A stretch of DNA of 64,000 bases from Macquaria australasica (lineage: Eukaryota; Chordata; Actinopteri; Centrarchiformes; Percichthyidae): NCBI GenBank assembly GCA_005408345.1, contig SEMN01000184.1, positions 806,001 through 870,000 of the forward strand, read 5' to 3'. How positions within the stretch are numbered: position 1 is the stretch's first letter; each line of letters begins with the position of its first letter. Of this stretch, positions 11,993 to 23,739 are shown in pieces. The notes under the pieces are model-generated. The model saw nothing but the letters and a program-made list of their open reading frames with translations. It had not been told where the DNA came from and did not search any database. Position numbers and translations under genes: made by a program.

Positions 11993-11993
11993 T

Positions 11994-12229
11994 CTAAAAG
12001 CTAAACTTGTTGACTTCATTCTTTAAGAACCTGGGGAACATTTTGGCCTCAATCCATGAAACTTCTCCTGCATTATTCTGAGCGGGGAACCTGTTAGACT
12101 TCTGCTCTGTATTGATCTGACCCTCTCTCAGGAGGTGTTGCTCTGAATACATGGCTCCCGGCCCAGCTGTTAACCTCGGTGTGTGGTAGCATTGACGTGG
12201 CCCCTGATGTGATGCACTGCACATTCGCT
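11994..12229 (-). CDS. candidate terminal exon of an unrecognised small gene
   Basis: Minus strand. Acceptor TTGATTCATCCAG precedes 12229, then two bases and 77 codons to a TAG at 11996-11994. The peptide ends KMFPRFLKNEVNKFSF. An AATAAA begins two bases after the stop. The phase (two bases completing a codon) fits the candidate exon at 13506-13411. I do not recognise the family and see no signal peptide, membrane segment or known motif. A chance open frame is possible, since the polypyrimidine tract before the acceptor is weak. Confidence 0.4.
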
Positions 12230-12509
12230 CTGGATGAATCAATGTGGAGGCACAAGGTTACAGTCGCTCAGAGGTACGCCTACAATCTGTCCTGCCCACA
12301 AATGACCTAGCTTTGGAGAGTCTGTGTAAAAACATTTAGACTGCTAATTAGAGTGTTAGTTACACTAGGCGGCCAAATGCATGTGGACACCCCTGCCCAC
12401 ATATTTTTTCATTTACTGAAGCTGTTAGGCACCTTCTGTCCAATTAAGGGGGATCTTGATGCTCCAGCATACACTGATATTCTAGAAAATAGTGTGCATC
12501 CAACATTGT

Positions 12510-12880
12510 ATTCAATTCAATTCAATTCAGTTTTATTTATATAGCGCCATATCATAACAAAGTTATCTCAGGGCACTTTTTCAATTAGAGCAGGTCTAGA
12601 CCGACTCTTTATATTTACAGAGACCCAACAGTTCCCACCATGAGCAGCACTAGGCGACAGTGGCAAAGAAAAACTCCCTTTTAACAGGTAGAAACCTCGA
12701 GCAGAACCAGGCTCAAGGTGGGCGGTCATCTGCCTCGACCGGTTGGGTTGAAGGGGGAGGGGGGGAGCAGGAGAGAGAGAGCAGGAGGAAAGAGAACATA
12801 CAGCAGCACAATACAGTTCCACATAGGGATGTAAAGCAATAGTTGTGCTAATGGTATGGATGTTAACACCAACAGTAGAA
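12510..12880 (-). mobile_element. LINE2 3'-end fragment inserted in the Tc1 relic
   Basis: This is the reverse complement of the last ~340 bp of the LINE2 copy ending at 50,866. It includes the terminal ATTGAA repeats, ATATAGCGCCATATCATAAC, the AGAGCAGGTCTAGACCGACT block and the CCGGTTGGGTTGAA block. It is 5'-truncated, as is usual for LINE insertions. Confidence 0.9.
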
Positions 12881-12984
12881 ACAGTTTAGATACTTTTCCT
12901 GTTTCAACATGACAATGCAACCGTACATAAAGCCAGACACAAAAATATAGTTTTCTGGCACCTTTGGGATGAATAAGAACTCTG

Positions 12985-13213
12985 ACTAAGGCTGCAACTA
13001 TCAATTATTTTCATGTCGGAGAAGGGTGAAATCAGAATCTTCAAATGCTTGTTTTGCCTGACCACCAGTCCAAATCACAAAGACATTTAGTTAACTCTCA
13101 TGTATGGCAAAGAAAAACACTAAAACCTCACAATTTAGAAGCTGGCACAAGGTAGTTTTTTTGCATTTGTGCTTGGAAAATGAATGTGAAAAATCAAAAC
13201 TATTAATCAGTTA
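12985..13213. mobile_element. short dispersed repeat inserted in the Tc1 relic
   Basis: Starts AAGGCTGCAACTATCAATTA and ends near ATTAATCAGTTATCTGTC. It resembles a very common teleost short repeat bounded by GCTGCAAC and TCGATTAAT motifs. Tc1-like sequence resumes directly on both sides. Confidence 0.6.
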
Positions 13214-13410
13214 TCTGTCAGCCAGGCCTTATCGCCCAACGTCAGTGTCGGACCTGATGCTCTTGTGGCTGAATGGTAGTTAATCTCTGCAGCCAGGTTC
13301 CACAATCTGGTGTGAAGCCTGAAACCAGAAGAGTGGAGGCTGTTATAGCAGCAGATAAATGCCCGTGGTTTGCAATGAAATGACTACTTTTGACCATGTA
13401 GGTGTATTAC

Positions 13411-13506
13411 TGTAAGCATCCACAGAAGAGGGGAGACTGGTCTGCAGGAACCTAATCTTCTCTCTCAACAAGCCTGGTGGTAGAAGGGCAGCGTTCCTCT
13501 GGTAAT
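13411..13506 (-). CDS. candidate internal exon of the same unrecognised small gene
   Basis: Minus strand. Acceptor TCCTTATTTCTTAG precedes 13506 and the donor is TTACA/GTAATA at 13411/13410. It holds 96 bp: two bases, 31 codons (YQRNAALLPPGLLREKIRFL then QTSLPSSVDAY) and one base. That leaves phase 1, compatible with the exon at 12229-11994. The peptide is non-repetitive and protein-like. The 5' start is not resolved. Possible leader pieces lie at 13,734 and below (acceptor TTTTCAAG) and a strong GTAAGTAT donor at 13,799, but no phase-consistent model joined them. Confidence 0.4.
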
Positions 13507-16029
13507 CTAAGAAATAAGGACACACAGAAAAGACATCTGACACTAGGTTAAAACGGAGTCACTTTTATTAACGTAAATGAAAAGTTACAGCCAAATACAC
13601 TTAATTTTAATAACTTTAGGTAACGTTACACATGTAACATTAGTAAAATGAGGAATAACCCGCGTATCATTCAGCTTCACTGGCTTATTATTATGGCCAA
13701 TGTCCGCTAGCATTAGCATTAGACAAGCTACTTTCTTGAAAAGAAGAGGAAAGAAGAGAAGGCATACTTGTGGAGATGTTTCTACATTACTATACTTACG
13801 CTGTTTGGTGACCCACTTATTTTAGTTTATTCAAATGATGTTAATGTTACATTGAGCTTGTTACAGTTAGAAGGTTAGCTAATTGTTTGTGCTTAGGTAG
13901 GCGCTATCAATAAAAACTACTATATGTAGAGATAATTACTGGATGCATATACATTGAATAGCTATTGCAGAAAAAACAAAAATAGAATTAAAGAAATGAG
14001 GATTCATTTCATGAAAATCTTAAGGATTATAACTTAATTATATTTATTATAAGAGAACAGAATTTGAGTGAATTTGATAATTTCCCTTTTAACAAGCTAC
14101 TGTACCTTAGAAATGACACTAAAACTGCCATGAAAAAACAGATTTCAGGGTGGATTCTCCCTTTAAGCCGTCAGCCGTCCCTTGTGAATTGAGCTGACCA
14201 ATCTGTATGCTGACTGTAAGACCAGTCCACCGGAGCAATAAACACATGTCATTTGTCTCTTATTTGCCAGTGCAATTCACACGACTGTCTGATTGTTAAA
14301 GTCATCACCAAATATTTACAGATTAGGACAGGACAACTCCATACCTGTCATTCACACCAGGCAGAGATAAGAAATGTATAATTCACGGGGGGGGGGAACG
14401 GACACATTTTCATCAGGCTTCTTGCTTTTTCTCTGACATGTCTGAACTGATTGTCAGAAGAACTCCATTACATTCACCTCAGGTTGCCTCAAGTAGCATT
14501 AATATTTCTCTGCCTTCATGCCGGTCGAACCCTCTTTCCCTCAAAAACAAAAAAAGACAAGAAAAAGAAAGACAATTTTCTCTTTTTCAAGAGAAATGCA
14601 ACACCGGGCATCCCCCGCACCTCACGTGTTTTTAAAGATTCATTTGAATTCTGTATGACTATATATCTGTATGATTATCAAACATTACTGACATATTTCC
14701 AGGAGCTGAAAAGTTACGTTTATTAAATGTCACTTTTATTTACCACCATTCCTGAAGGGCAAAGTGTCACATCAAGATTCAAGTAAGTACCAAATAAAAA
14801 GAGAATCCAGAAAATAACCAGAGAGTGATGACCTTTCGTTATGGCAAGGCATTGAAACGACACCTCTGGAGAGTGAGGCAACGAGCGAGAACAAAAGGCA
14901 GACTGCATTATCCTCTTGAGCTGACAAACATGTTGTACCTATCGAGCACGAAAGTACAGCCTGCAATCCCTGATTAGGATTCATTTTGGTTGAGGCCAAA
15001 GAGAAAATGGTATTATTTGTTGTTTGAATGATACAATGGGAAAGTGGAGAGAGATGTACCCGCAGGAGGGACGAGCCAGTGAATATTTACGCGATAATAT
15101 TTACAGGATCACCCAAATGAGATGGAGGAAAACTGAGGCGATCTCACTAGGTTCTTAATTTACTTTAGTGCAAGAGATGTTTAAAAACTGAATTCATAAT
15201 GGCTGCAGTTTTAGTTATTCTATAGCTGGGTTTTGCAGGAGCTGAGGGACGCACATATCTTCTCCATAAAAAATAATTCAAATGCAAATTCCATTTAAAG
15301 AAGTATTTCAGCTTATCAACAACATAGTGCGGCCTCTGTGGGTGTCATTTCAGTGCTGTAAGGGACTTTTTATGAAAGTGGCCTCAAAAAGGTCAGTGTG
15401 AATGCTGAGGAAATGAGACACTGGAGCCACTTAATGGTCTAGAGCATACAGTGTAGGTTTCACACCTAAGTTATCTTCCCTTTTGAGGTTTTTCTGTCGT
15501 TTATTCGACTGAATGTAGCAGCGGTAAAAGAGGTGACAGCAGCCCTCAGTTGACCCTAATGATCTAAGTGACATTGCAAATACCCATTTTTTAAATAATG
15601 CACGTTTTTTATAAAATTGTGCTGATCAAATAACTTCCAAGGCTAATTAATTTATTCAAGGTTGCAAAATAAAAAGAAAAAAGGAGCACTTTTCTGAAGT
15701 GTTTAGTCGTCTGCTTTGATATAGCACTCATCATTGACTTCGGTCCGTGCATTTACGGATCCTGCACACAGTGTGTCTGTGTAATAATGTTTTTAATGTA
15801 CGACATGTTTGTGATAATTTGTTTGAACTCTCACTCCCACTTTCCCTTGATGCTAATGTACACAGAGAAGCAGCTTTTCTCCCTCACACACTAGCACACT
15901 AATGTGCTTTCCAGGTAGTGCATTTTTCTGCTGGACTTTTTACAGAACGATCCAAAATACCTATTACATGTACATACATAATATTCCTACTTTAGATCCT
16001 TTTGGAATTACAGCAACAGTTGAAATGTT
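13507..16029. other. gene-poor stretch with possible conserved non-coding island at 14,820-15,150
   Basis: No coding or repeat similarity recognised apart from the candidate leader pieces near 13.7-13.8 kb. The segment 14,820-15,150 is free of repeats and of low complexity, and has balanced composition with AT-core motifs (AATATTTACGCGATAATATT). That is the look of a conserved non-coding element, but conservation cannot be tested from one sequence. Confidence 0.25.
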
Positions 16030-16345
16030 GAGAAATAAGCTTGTTCAATTTCTTGCTAAGAGTTAGATGAGAAGATCAATAACACTCTCATGTCCCCACA
16101 GTAAATACAAGGCTACATCCAGCAGCTGGTTAGCTTAGCTTAGCATAAAGACTAGAAACAGGGGGAAGCTAGCCTAAAAGCTAGCCTGGCTCTGACGAAA
16201 GATAACACAATCCACCTGCCAGCACCTCTAAAGCTCACTAATTAACAAGTTATATATTAATCAAATCTTCATATTAAATGCAGAGGCATATGAGTGGTAT
16301 TAGTCTTGGCGAGAAAATAAATAAGCATATTTTCCCAAAATGTCA
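16030..16345 (+). repeat. dispersed teleost repeat (TTAGCTTAGCTTAGC family), copy 1
   Basis: Contains GGTTAGCTTAGCTTAGCATA, AAACAGGGGGAAGCTAGCC and CCAGCACCTCTAAAGCTCAC, in the same order as, and in reverse orientation to, the copy at 38,560-38,870. I recognise it as a common non-coding repeat of spiny-rayed fish. Its class is not clear. Confidence 0.75.
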
Positions 16346-18226
16346 AACTATTCCTTTAATGCATAAGTAAACATGATAAGTGGACTGTGCAAGAATTCCA
16401 ATGTGCTTGTGAAAATGGCAAATAAAGTTACTTGAACTTGAGTAAAACACGTATTATATCAGGTATAGTGTACCAAGTAGAAAATAATCAGTTTTTAACA
16501 AAGTATCCAGTTCATAACTTTTCATATGTCCAAATATTTTTGCTGCGAAGAGTGAAGGTAACTGGGAAAACACAGGGTGCAGACTCAGGAACATGCTTGG
16601 AAATTATCATTTTACTCAAAACAAAATGACAGCGATGTATTAGCTTAATTAAAATAACTTAATCAGAGACATACCCCTCATGCTGATTGAGCTTAGTTAA
16701 TGGTCTACTAGAGGGTAGATTTCATCATTTGAAATTTTACAGTAACAAAAGTGTAGTAAAACCGACGAGGCCAACGACGACAGTGACTCAGTTTCTTTAC
16801 TTGTTTAACTGCTCTGGGGGAGTCGGACCTGAGGCGCATGCATCACTTTGTATTCCTCTGAAGCCTGCAGGGTAACAAATTAAAGCGAGGGTAATAGAGG
16901 CTTGAGCAGCGTGGTGGAAAGAAATGAATTATCTGTGCCCAAACTTTAGAAGAGTACACGGGAGTGGAAATTGTGCCTCTGACAATTACTGTTGGTCTGC
17001 CTGCTGGGGTAAATACACAAACTGGACGCAGCTAAAGATTTTGCAGCATTTGGGCTGTTGAAAAAAAAAAAACCAAGACAGACCCAGTCTATCTATTTAT
17101 ACTTCAGCAGTCACATGGTACTCTATCGCTATCTTACTTTTTTACTTTACTTGAAGGGTCAGATTTTTCTTATTGGTTCCTTGTTATGAAACTCTTTCAT
17201 AACACACGGATAATTTCCAAAATATACTATAATCAAAACTGAATCATAAAATCAAGGCTGCTTTTCTTTTTTCCGCTCAAAGAATCGACCTTTTAGAGGT
17301 ACCATTATGTTCACTTGGATAAAAAAAATCTATTAACTCTTGCTGATTCTTTCAATAGTGCCCTGATTCACAGTTATACAGTACCACATGAACTATAATA
17401 GTCCTTTATACCAATCTGTGAGCTCACATTGGGGATGTCTTCAGGGTTACTGAAAATGTAAAACGGGCACCAAACCACTTGTATGAAGAGTTGCGTCACT
17501 TGCACAAACACCCATGTATTGTATACCCACTTTTAAAACATTTCTAAAGAAGTTTATTATCTTGCATTACTCAAGTGTGCAGCAAGCTAACCTGTATCAC
17601 TTATGATTAAAGAAATCCCGGTAACAAGTGATTAATCAAACTGACATAAAATTAAATTAAAAGACTGTCATCCCTGCTTGTGTCAGAGGTTGTGCATGCC
17701 ATAATTTCCCTTTAGGTGGTGCTTGTGGTGTTGCTTTTTCACCTTTTTGATTGGTGGTGTTTCAATCTTCACAATACAATATGTGTTGCTGAGTGAAATG
17801 AACACTGAAAGTTGCATTTTTTCACTATAGGCAGAAACTAGACTGAAGCAAACTTGCAGCTACAAGCCTTAAAATAACTTCTCAAGCTAATACTTGCTTA
17901 ACATTATTCATACATTCAGTTTACATAGAGCACAGTCTTTTCACCACCTGACAAAAGTCCAATATGTACTTGTCTTTCAACCCTAAGAAAAATATGTGGC
18001 ATTTTGTGTAATTTAATTCAGCTATCCACCATTTCATGCTGAAAAGGTAACATACAATTAGCTTGAATGAGCTGAGTTTGAAGCTGCTTCCACTGCTGGT
18101 GTGTTTTTTTTCATTCTGCGGTATTCGTGTAATAATTGACCACTAGGGTGTTTTGGCAGTCCATGTTTATTCATACCAAATAGCCAATGTACCAACTCCA
18201 CAGTTGTTAGCTGTGCCAAGCTAACA

Positions 18227-18229
<3 letters not shown>
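16346..18229. other. no gene or repeat recognised
   Basis: AT-rich intergenic sequence with only short open frames and a poly(A) run near 17,060. Confidence 0.5.

Positions 18230-18315
<86 letters not shown>
18230..18315. repeat. (TG)43 microsatellite
   Basis: 86 bp of uninterrupted TG repeat. The open frames across it are artefacts of the repeat. Confidence 0.98.
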
Positions 18316-18317
<2 letters not shown>

Positions 18318-19935
18318 GAGTGTGCCTGTGCTGTGTTTGTGCTGCAGTTCAGCCTCCAAATGATCTCAAACCCTACCAAGGATTCAGTCCAGTCTGTTTC
18401 CTACAGACCCCCAGTGGGTAGCACCATATCAGCCTGAATATAAGACAGTATTTATTTCTGGAAATTGCTTTTGAAGAAGCAGTATCAATATCAATATCAC
18501 ATCACATCATTTCATAGAGTACCATGTGACTGTTGAAGTAGCACTACATAGGAAAAACATAAAAAAATAAACCTACACACAATGTAATGAGCAAAGTACC
18601 ATGATTTCACATTACATAAATGTGAAATGATGGTTACCTAACTATAACCATATGACTGGTTATGTTTAAAGAATGACTTATCTTCTCTTCCTCTTCTGAG
18701 GATACATTTAACGGCTGTTTTTCATGGAGACAACATGGTTTGTCTTAACAAGCACTGTTCATTTTAAGAGAACTAGTGATTATTCTGATGTTGACTGAAA
18801 CCAGAAAGACTCGCTTCCTTGATAGATGTAGATGATAATGTCATTTCCTTGAGGAACATGCTCCTTACTAGTTGACATTTATCATCTCACTCACTGTGCG
18901 GTGCCTGCACACACATAGAAACACATAATTACCAAAGGTAACATGCAGATATTGGAGCACATTTTTATCTGGCAAAAGATGATGCATTTCATTGGAGTGC
19001 TGGGAAGAGGAAATTAATTTCACAGAAAAACAAGGGTCAGGAAGTTTGCTTTAATGTACCTATCTTAAGTACTGAGGCGCTCGCTGCTGCTGTCATTATT
19101 TGTGATTACCTTAGTTGCCCAAAAAGCATTTAGTTAAATGCAGCCAGCATACAGTATACACCGGTGGCTTTAAGTAATGAGTTCACTTTTGTTATTGGTG
19201 TCTTTATATCAACCAAGGACATTTTTTTAAATGAAGTCGTGGGCTTAATTTTCATTTCAACTGTGCGGGAATATTTACCTGGAGCTGCTAAAGCATTTCG
19301 ACTTTGAGACATTGATGTGAATCGTCTGCAGATTCCTCCTTCAGTCGTCTCTTCTTTCTCTCTGGTTGTTTGTGTTCATCAGTGTTAAAGATTGATGGAA
19401 ACGTAGAATCAAATTCCAACAGAAACAATGACAATCCACACAGGAGTGACAAATAAAAGCCATTTGCAAACAGGTGGGTGAGAAAGAAAAAAAAAAAGTG
19501 TGGTTTCATGCATTTAAATGAAAGCAGGTCTGGTCAAAACAACCAGGCAGGGAAAAATTATTTATACATGATTATTGGGGATGATGTGTCTCTCCATGAA
19601 ATAACACCTTTGTTTAAAGTTAACTGAAAAAGCCCTTTGAAATCTCTATTTGTAAAAATGATGCTGCTCGCATCAACTACATCATTTCCACCTTCCAAAA
19701 GTTATTGCAAACAGACATTGGCCATTAATTCCACAGGCTCAATATTGTGTCACAGTATTGGACACAATAGTATTGTGTATTCAACATGTGCGGTAGTTAT
19801 TGCAGCCACATTTAATTTCATTTGTCCTTGATCTGAGCGACTCCATTCCGAGTGTTAATAATATTTAACCTTCTTTTAGGCAGCAAAGATTGTATTTTTC
19901 CACGTATTGCTTGTATGGTAATTAATTAATGTGTG
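18316..19935. other. no gene recognised
   Basis: A minus-strand open frame near 19,288-19,440 has a basic stretch and a GTAAAT donor nearby, but its frame stops before the donor. It is not called as an exon. Confidence 0.4.
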
Positions 19936-20282
19936 TGTTGCATTTTACTGCTGTAGATGTTTAAGGTGCATTTTCCAGCTAATCCAAGGAGGAGTTTTAA
20001 ATAGTTTATTTAGCTTATGAAGGAGGAGGATTTTCTCAAATCATGAAGGAACACTTCATCCTTCAGTTTATCAGAAAAATTCACATTCACAATCACCAAA
20101 TTTGGAGATACATGGTTTTCACTGGTCAGGAAGGATATTAAAAATCGTAAAAAGTACAATATTTGAGATGTAGTGGAGTACAAGTATAAAGTTACATAAA
20201 ATGGAACTAGTCAAGTAAAGTACAAGTACCTCAAATTAGTACTTAAATATTGAGTAAATGTACTAGTTACATTCCACCACTG
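19936..20282. mobile_element. truncated MITE ending ATTCCACCACTGG (copy A)
   Basis: Shares long blocks with 40,360-40,797 and the same terminal ACATTCCACCACTGG: TTTATTTAGCTTATGAAGGA, ATCACCAAATTTGGAGATAC and AGTCAAGTAAAGTACAAGTA. I recognise it as a hAT-like non-autonomous element common in teleosts. The other end (CAGTGGAGG-type) is missing here. Confidence 0.75.
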
Positions 20283-20929
20283 GCATTCGGTGTTTGGATC
20301 TCAAAACATATATTTTAAGTAAAGTATTCCTTTAATTTGTCCAGCAAGATGTTGCAAATCTTTTACCTGTCTGTAGTTTTGAATGCAATCTTATGTGCCT
20401 CAGCCATTAGCATTAGAACTACCTCTGCAAACAAACTGAATGAAGTGTTCAGAAAGCCTGGCTTTGTGCTAGAACCACTCTGAACCTGTTAGAGTTGGTA
20501 GTGGAGAGGTAGATGCTGGACAAACTGTTATCCGTCATGGAAAACATCTTGCATCCCCTCCACACCCTATAGTAGTCTGCAGCGGAGCACTTTCAGCCAG
20601 AGACATATCCAGCTCCACAGTGACAAGGAGACACTACTGGAGGTCACAGCTGCCAGCTAGTATTAGTCTGTGTAACAATTTCCCTCCATGTCGAGAAATG
20701 GGGTCCTTCTTGTATCTGAGCCTCAGGTATTCCTCTAACTAGGAGAGACTGCTCAGTTTTGACTGATACACGTTAAACATTTAAAGTTCTATCATTTATT
20801 TATGTTTTACTGTCTGCGGCACATCCAGACTTTCTAGTCAATCATCGGTTCCTAAATTAAATATTGAATATTCCTGTGTACTGTATATCATCATTGTACA
20901 GTTTACTAGCTGGTTTACTTCCTACGTAC

Positions 20930-21324
20930 GCTACATCCACAGTGATACATTTTTATACAAAAAAATATGAAAACGATGTGTTTTATTACCGTTTCAGAAA
21001 TAATCTCCGTCCATACTTCACACCTGGAAACACATATCACGTGACCATCCACTGGGCGTGATAGGGGCGTGACGAATCGGGGCAGGAGACGTTGTGGCTG
21101 ATTAGACCCAATCAGGAAGCGAACGTGGGTGTCATTGTTTTAGGACGTCTCCATTTCCGCCCGTCTTCACTAAAACGCAATCCGGAGTTTTCAAACTAAA
21201 ACGTGGTCAGCAGCGTTTTAAAAGGTCTCCGTTTTAGGAGTAATAAAACGCCAGAGCAGCGTGGACGCTAGGTGTAAACGTAGCAAAAGTTATGCATTTT
21301 AAAACAAAAATGTGTAGATGTAGC
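20930..21324. mobile_element. putative MITE with imperfect terminal inverted repeats
   Basis: The left end GCTACATCCACAGTGATACA and the reverse complement of the right end (GCTACATCTACACATTTTTG) agree in the first bases and again at CATTTTT and GTTTTATTAC. The interior is CG-richer than its flanks (GATAGGGGCGTGACGAATCG). No clear target duplication was seen. Confidence 0.45.
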
Positions 21325-21700
21325 CTTAAAGGGGGACTCCACCACTTTTACACACCAAAAGCCTGTTGATGGCTTTTGGTGTTGGGGAGTACTACTGCAT
21401 ATGTGAAAAAAGTTGTATAAAGCTGTGTGAAGTCTGATAAATGTCCTCAAGTGATGAGATGAAAGAAATCTGGGGGTGTAGAGTTAGAAAGAAGTGAGCT
21501 TGCCAGACCTCTGCAGCCCGCTCCTCATCTCTGCTCGAGGCTACATTAGCCGCTACTAGCATAACACACTTGAATCTCCAACCGAACTGTCAGCGGCCAA
21601 CTTGCACTGTGGGTAATGCAGGAGCCAGGTTTTGACAAGGAAGAGGAATGCATGGAATGAAAAGACGATATATTTGCTTCTGCTGCATCTGTTTTTTATC
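21325..21700. repeat. dispersed teleost repeat fragment
   Basis: Contains AAAGGGGGACTCCACCACTT and GTCAGCGGCCAACTTGCACT, phrases I recognise from a frequent non-coding repeat in fish genomes. Within the window it is single-copy. Confidence 0.45.
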
Positions 21701-22022
21701 CGTTTTGTTTTAAACTATCCATCATGAGTCCAACAATGTTATAGGAGTGCAGTGATAACTCAGTGAAGAACTCTTTTAACCAACTTGAGTGTTTGTTTTT
21801 GCAACCAGTGTGTTGGGATTTGGCTGCCATATATTTATCCATCCATCCAAAGCACTCCACCAGCAACATCACCTTGTCATCAGCTGGTTTGTTGTGCATC
21901 CAGTCAGGTAGGCGGGTCAGGCAGAGAGACATCTTGTCTGAATCCCAAGTGAGCGTGCATGCTTGTCTTTCATGGAGACAAAATCCAGTCAAGTCTTGTT
22001 CTAGCTTAGTGAATGTTGCCAT
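21696..22022 (-). CDS. unclassified open frame of 108 codons next to a repeat
   Basis: An ATG-initiated frame with mixed, non-repetitive composition (MATFTKLEQDLTGFCLHERQ at the start, SYNIVGLMMDSLKQNG at the end). No recognised domain or flanking splice signals. It directly abuts a dispersed repeat, so it may be part of a mobile element or a chance frame. Confidence 0.15.
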   Translation of the reverse strand: MATFTKLEQDLTGFCLHERQACTLTWDSDKMSLCLTRLPDWMHNKPADDKVMLLVECFGWMDKYMAAKSQHTGCKNKHSSWLKEFFTELSLHSYNIVGLMMDSLKQNG

Positions 22023-23735
22023 CAGGGATCTAACAAGATGCTTTGTCGATTCCTGTTCACAAAGTCTCTTCTCTTTTATTGCCCCCAGTTAAGGGGAATC
22101 AGAGGAGCATAAGCTCGGCTGCAGCGTAACATCCTGCTTAAGGACGTCTTAACAGAGTGGATCCGATAACTGTCTGCAACGAAACAAAACACAAGGAAAC
22201 TCAACAAAGCACCTGATACAAAAAAATGATCACTATTAACAAATATCTCTTGGTTTGGTTCTAACAGAAGAGAAACAATGACACACCTGTCTTAAACTAA
22301 GAAAGGGTTGTTTAGTCATGTCTGTCAAACCAGATGACATTAGAATTACAGCACTGAGTCCTGTAAGGACAATTGGTGGCGCTCATAAAAACCCATCTGA
22401 AATGACGAACATGACCATACAACGAGGACAAACTCGCGTTGAAGAGAAAATGGTCACATGGGCATTTTAAGGTCAAACCTGATTGCCTGCTTAATGAATA
22501 ACAACCACTCTAATCAAAAATCCAAAATTGCTGATAGAAGTAGTGGATTACTAACATGCTGTATAACTGAAAGGGAAAATAGAAAACTAAGACTGATGTA
22601 TATATGCAGAAAATTATTCCATTTCCAGGGAGCGCAGTGGCTAACAACTTTTCTAAATGCTCTTGAAAGTCTTTTCATCAGGAACAGGTGAACATAATCA
22701 GGTATTTACCCTGAGATGTAATGTAGAATTAAATCAGCTGAAACAGGGCGGCCTTGAGCTGAAGGCTGCAACAGATCGGAGATGCAAAACAGCAAAGAGA
22801 AAATAGAGTTTAAACTATCAAACTCTTTCATTTCATGTGCTTGCTTGCACTTAGTTTGAACTAGGTGCGAATCATAAAACAACAAATGAAAATGCAGCCC
22901 CGGGCAATCGGACATGTGGCACCCAGCAGCAGAGCAAAACAAACAGCAGATATTGAAATAGCCTCAGCAATTGAACGCATGAGAGGAAATGTACCAACCT
23001 CAGTTTACAGGGGTGGACACAGTAAAAGCACCTGTGTAACACCTGTAGTCATATACAACAACCCAGGCTTGCATTATATTGTAAAGTGTCCCTGTTCCAC
23101 TCACAATGAGGTCATTTTAATATTTGGTTTATGTAATGGTTTAAGAGGTTTTTCAGTTCATTTCAGTTCACTTCAGTTTGTAAATTTTTCTCAGAGGGCA
23201 ATTTTCATCAATAGTGCTGCTGGGTGCATGAAGCATTTTCTACACTTTAGGCTGCATATCCCATTTATTTTCTGACAAAAACAATCAAAACTAATTCACT
23301 CTTCTCACTCACAGGCAAAGAATCAGTAAACATGCTCCTACGAATCACTGACACTGAAAACAATCATGAATATAAAAAAGTGAATGTGGGTGCACTGACA
23401 TGATGGTGCATGGTGCATTTAAAGTCTCCTGTAGCTATTAGGTTAATCATTCCATGCCGGCCAGTGACAAGCCATGTATCAAAGTTCAAAGAGTCCAAAA
23501 ATGTTTCTTATGTTTAGGCTAAAAATCCACTAAAAACCCACTGAATAATCTAAAAATGCATTGTTGCAAAGGTTAAAACAGTTTTTCCAACATGTCCTCC
23601 AAATTAGATGATAAAATGAGTTTTGTGTCCATGCCCTCTAGAATGACACATAGAAGCGTTTGCCGATCTGAAACCCCTATTGTGCCCTCCAAAACCGTTA
23701 CAAATCACTGTTCACTGCAAAAGTAAATCTGTTTT
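22023..23735. other. no gene recognised
   Basis: Intergenic sequence. The 136-codon plus-strand frame at 22,865-23,275 has no recognisable similarity or splice context. Confidence 0.5.
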
Positions 23736-23739
23736 ATCA

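Larger units (their letters stand above)
12363..13404 (+). pseudogene. Tc1/mariner transposon relic, broken by two insertions
   Basis: Left end CACTAGGCGGCCAAATGCAT and right end ATGTAGGTG form imperfect inverted ends, each flanked by TA, the Tc1 target. Internal coding fragments match Tc1-type transposase: GDLDAPAYTDILENSVHP near 12,450-12,505, FLFQHDNATVHKARHKN near 12,896-12,950 (the HDN block carries a catalytic Asp), and the C-terminal region at 13,215-13,370. The gene is internally deleted and interrupted at 12,510-12,880 and 12,985-13,213. It cannot encode a transposase. Confidence 0.85.

Noticed and set aside
11165..12350. Head-to-head partner gene of drosha (C5orf22-like) on the plus strand
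   Set aside because: No frame resembling the conserved start of that protein is present.
13600..13800. First exon of the candidate small gene (ATG near 13,718 or donor at 13,799)
   Set aside because: No reading frame from these pieces joins in phase to the exon at 13506, so the 5' end is left open.
18231..18437. Cys/Val repeat open frames
   Set aside because: They are translations of the (TG)43 microsatellite.
19280..19440. Minus-strand exon with KKRRLKEE and a GTAAAT donor
   Set aside because: The open frame stops before the donor and no acceptor fits upstream.
21696..22022. Treating the 108-codon frame as a real gene
   Set aside because: No domain, splice context or second line of evidence, and it adjoins a dispersed repeat. 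Kept only as a low-confidence entry.
22865..23275. 136-codon plus-strand open frame
   Set aside because: No similarity, splice signals or biased composition. Compatible with chance.
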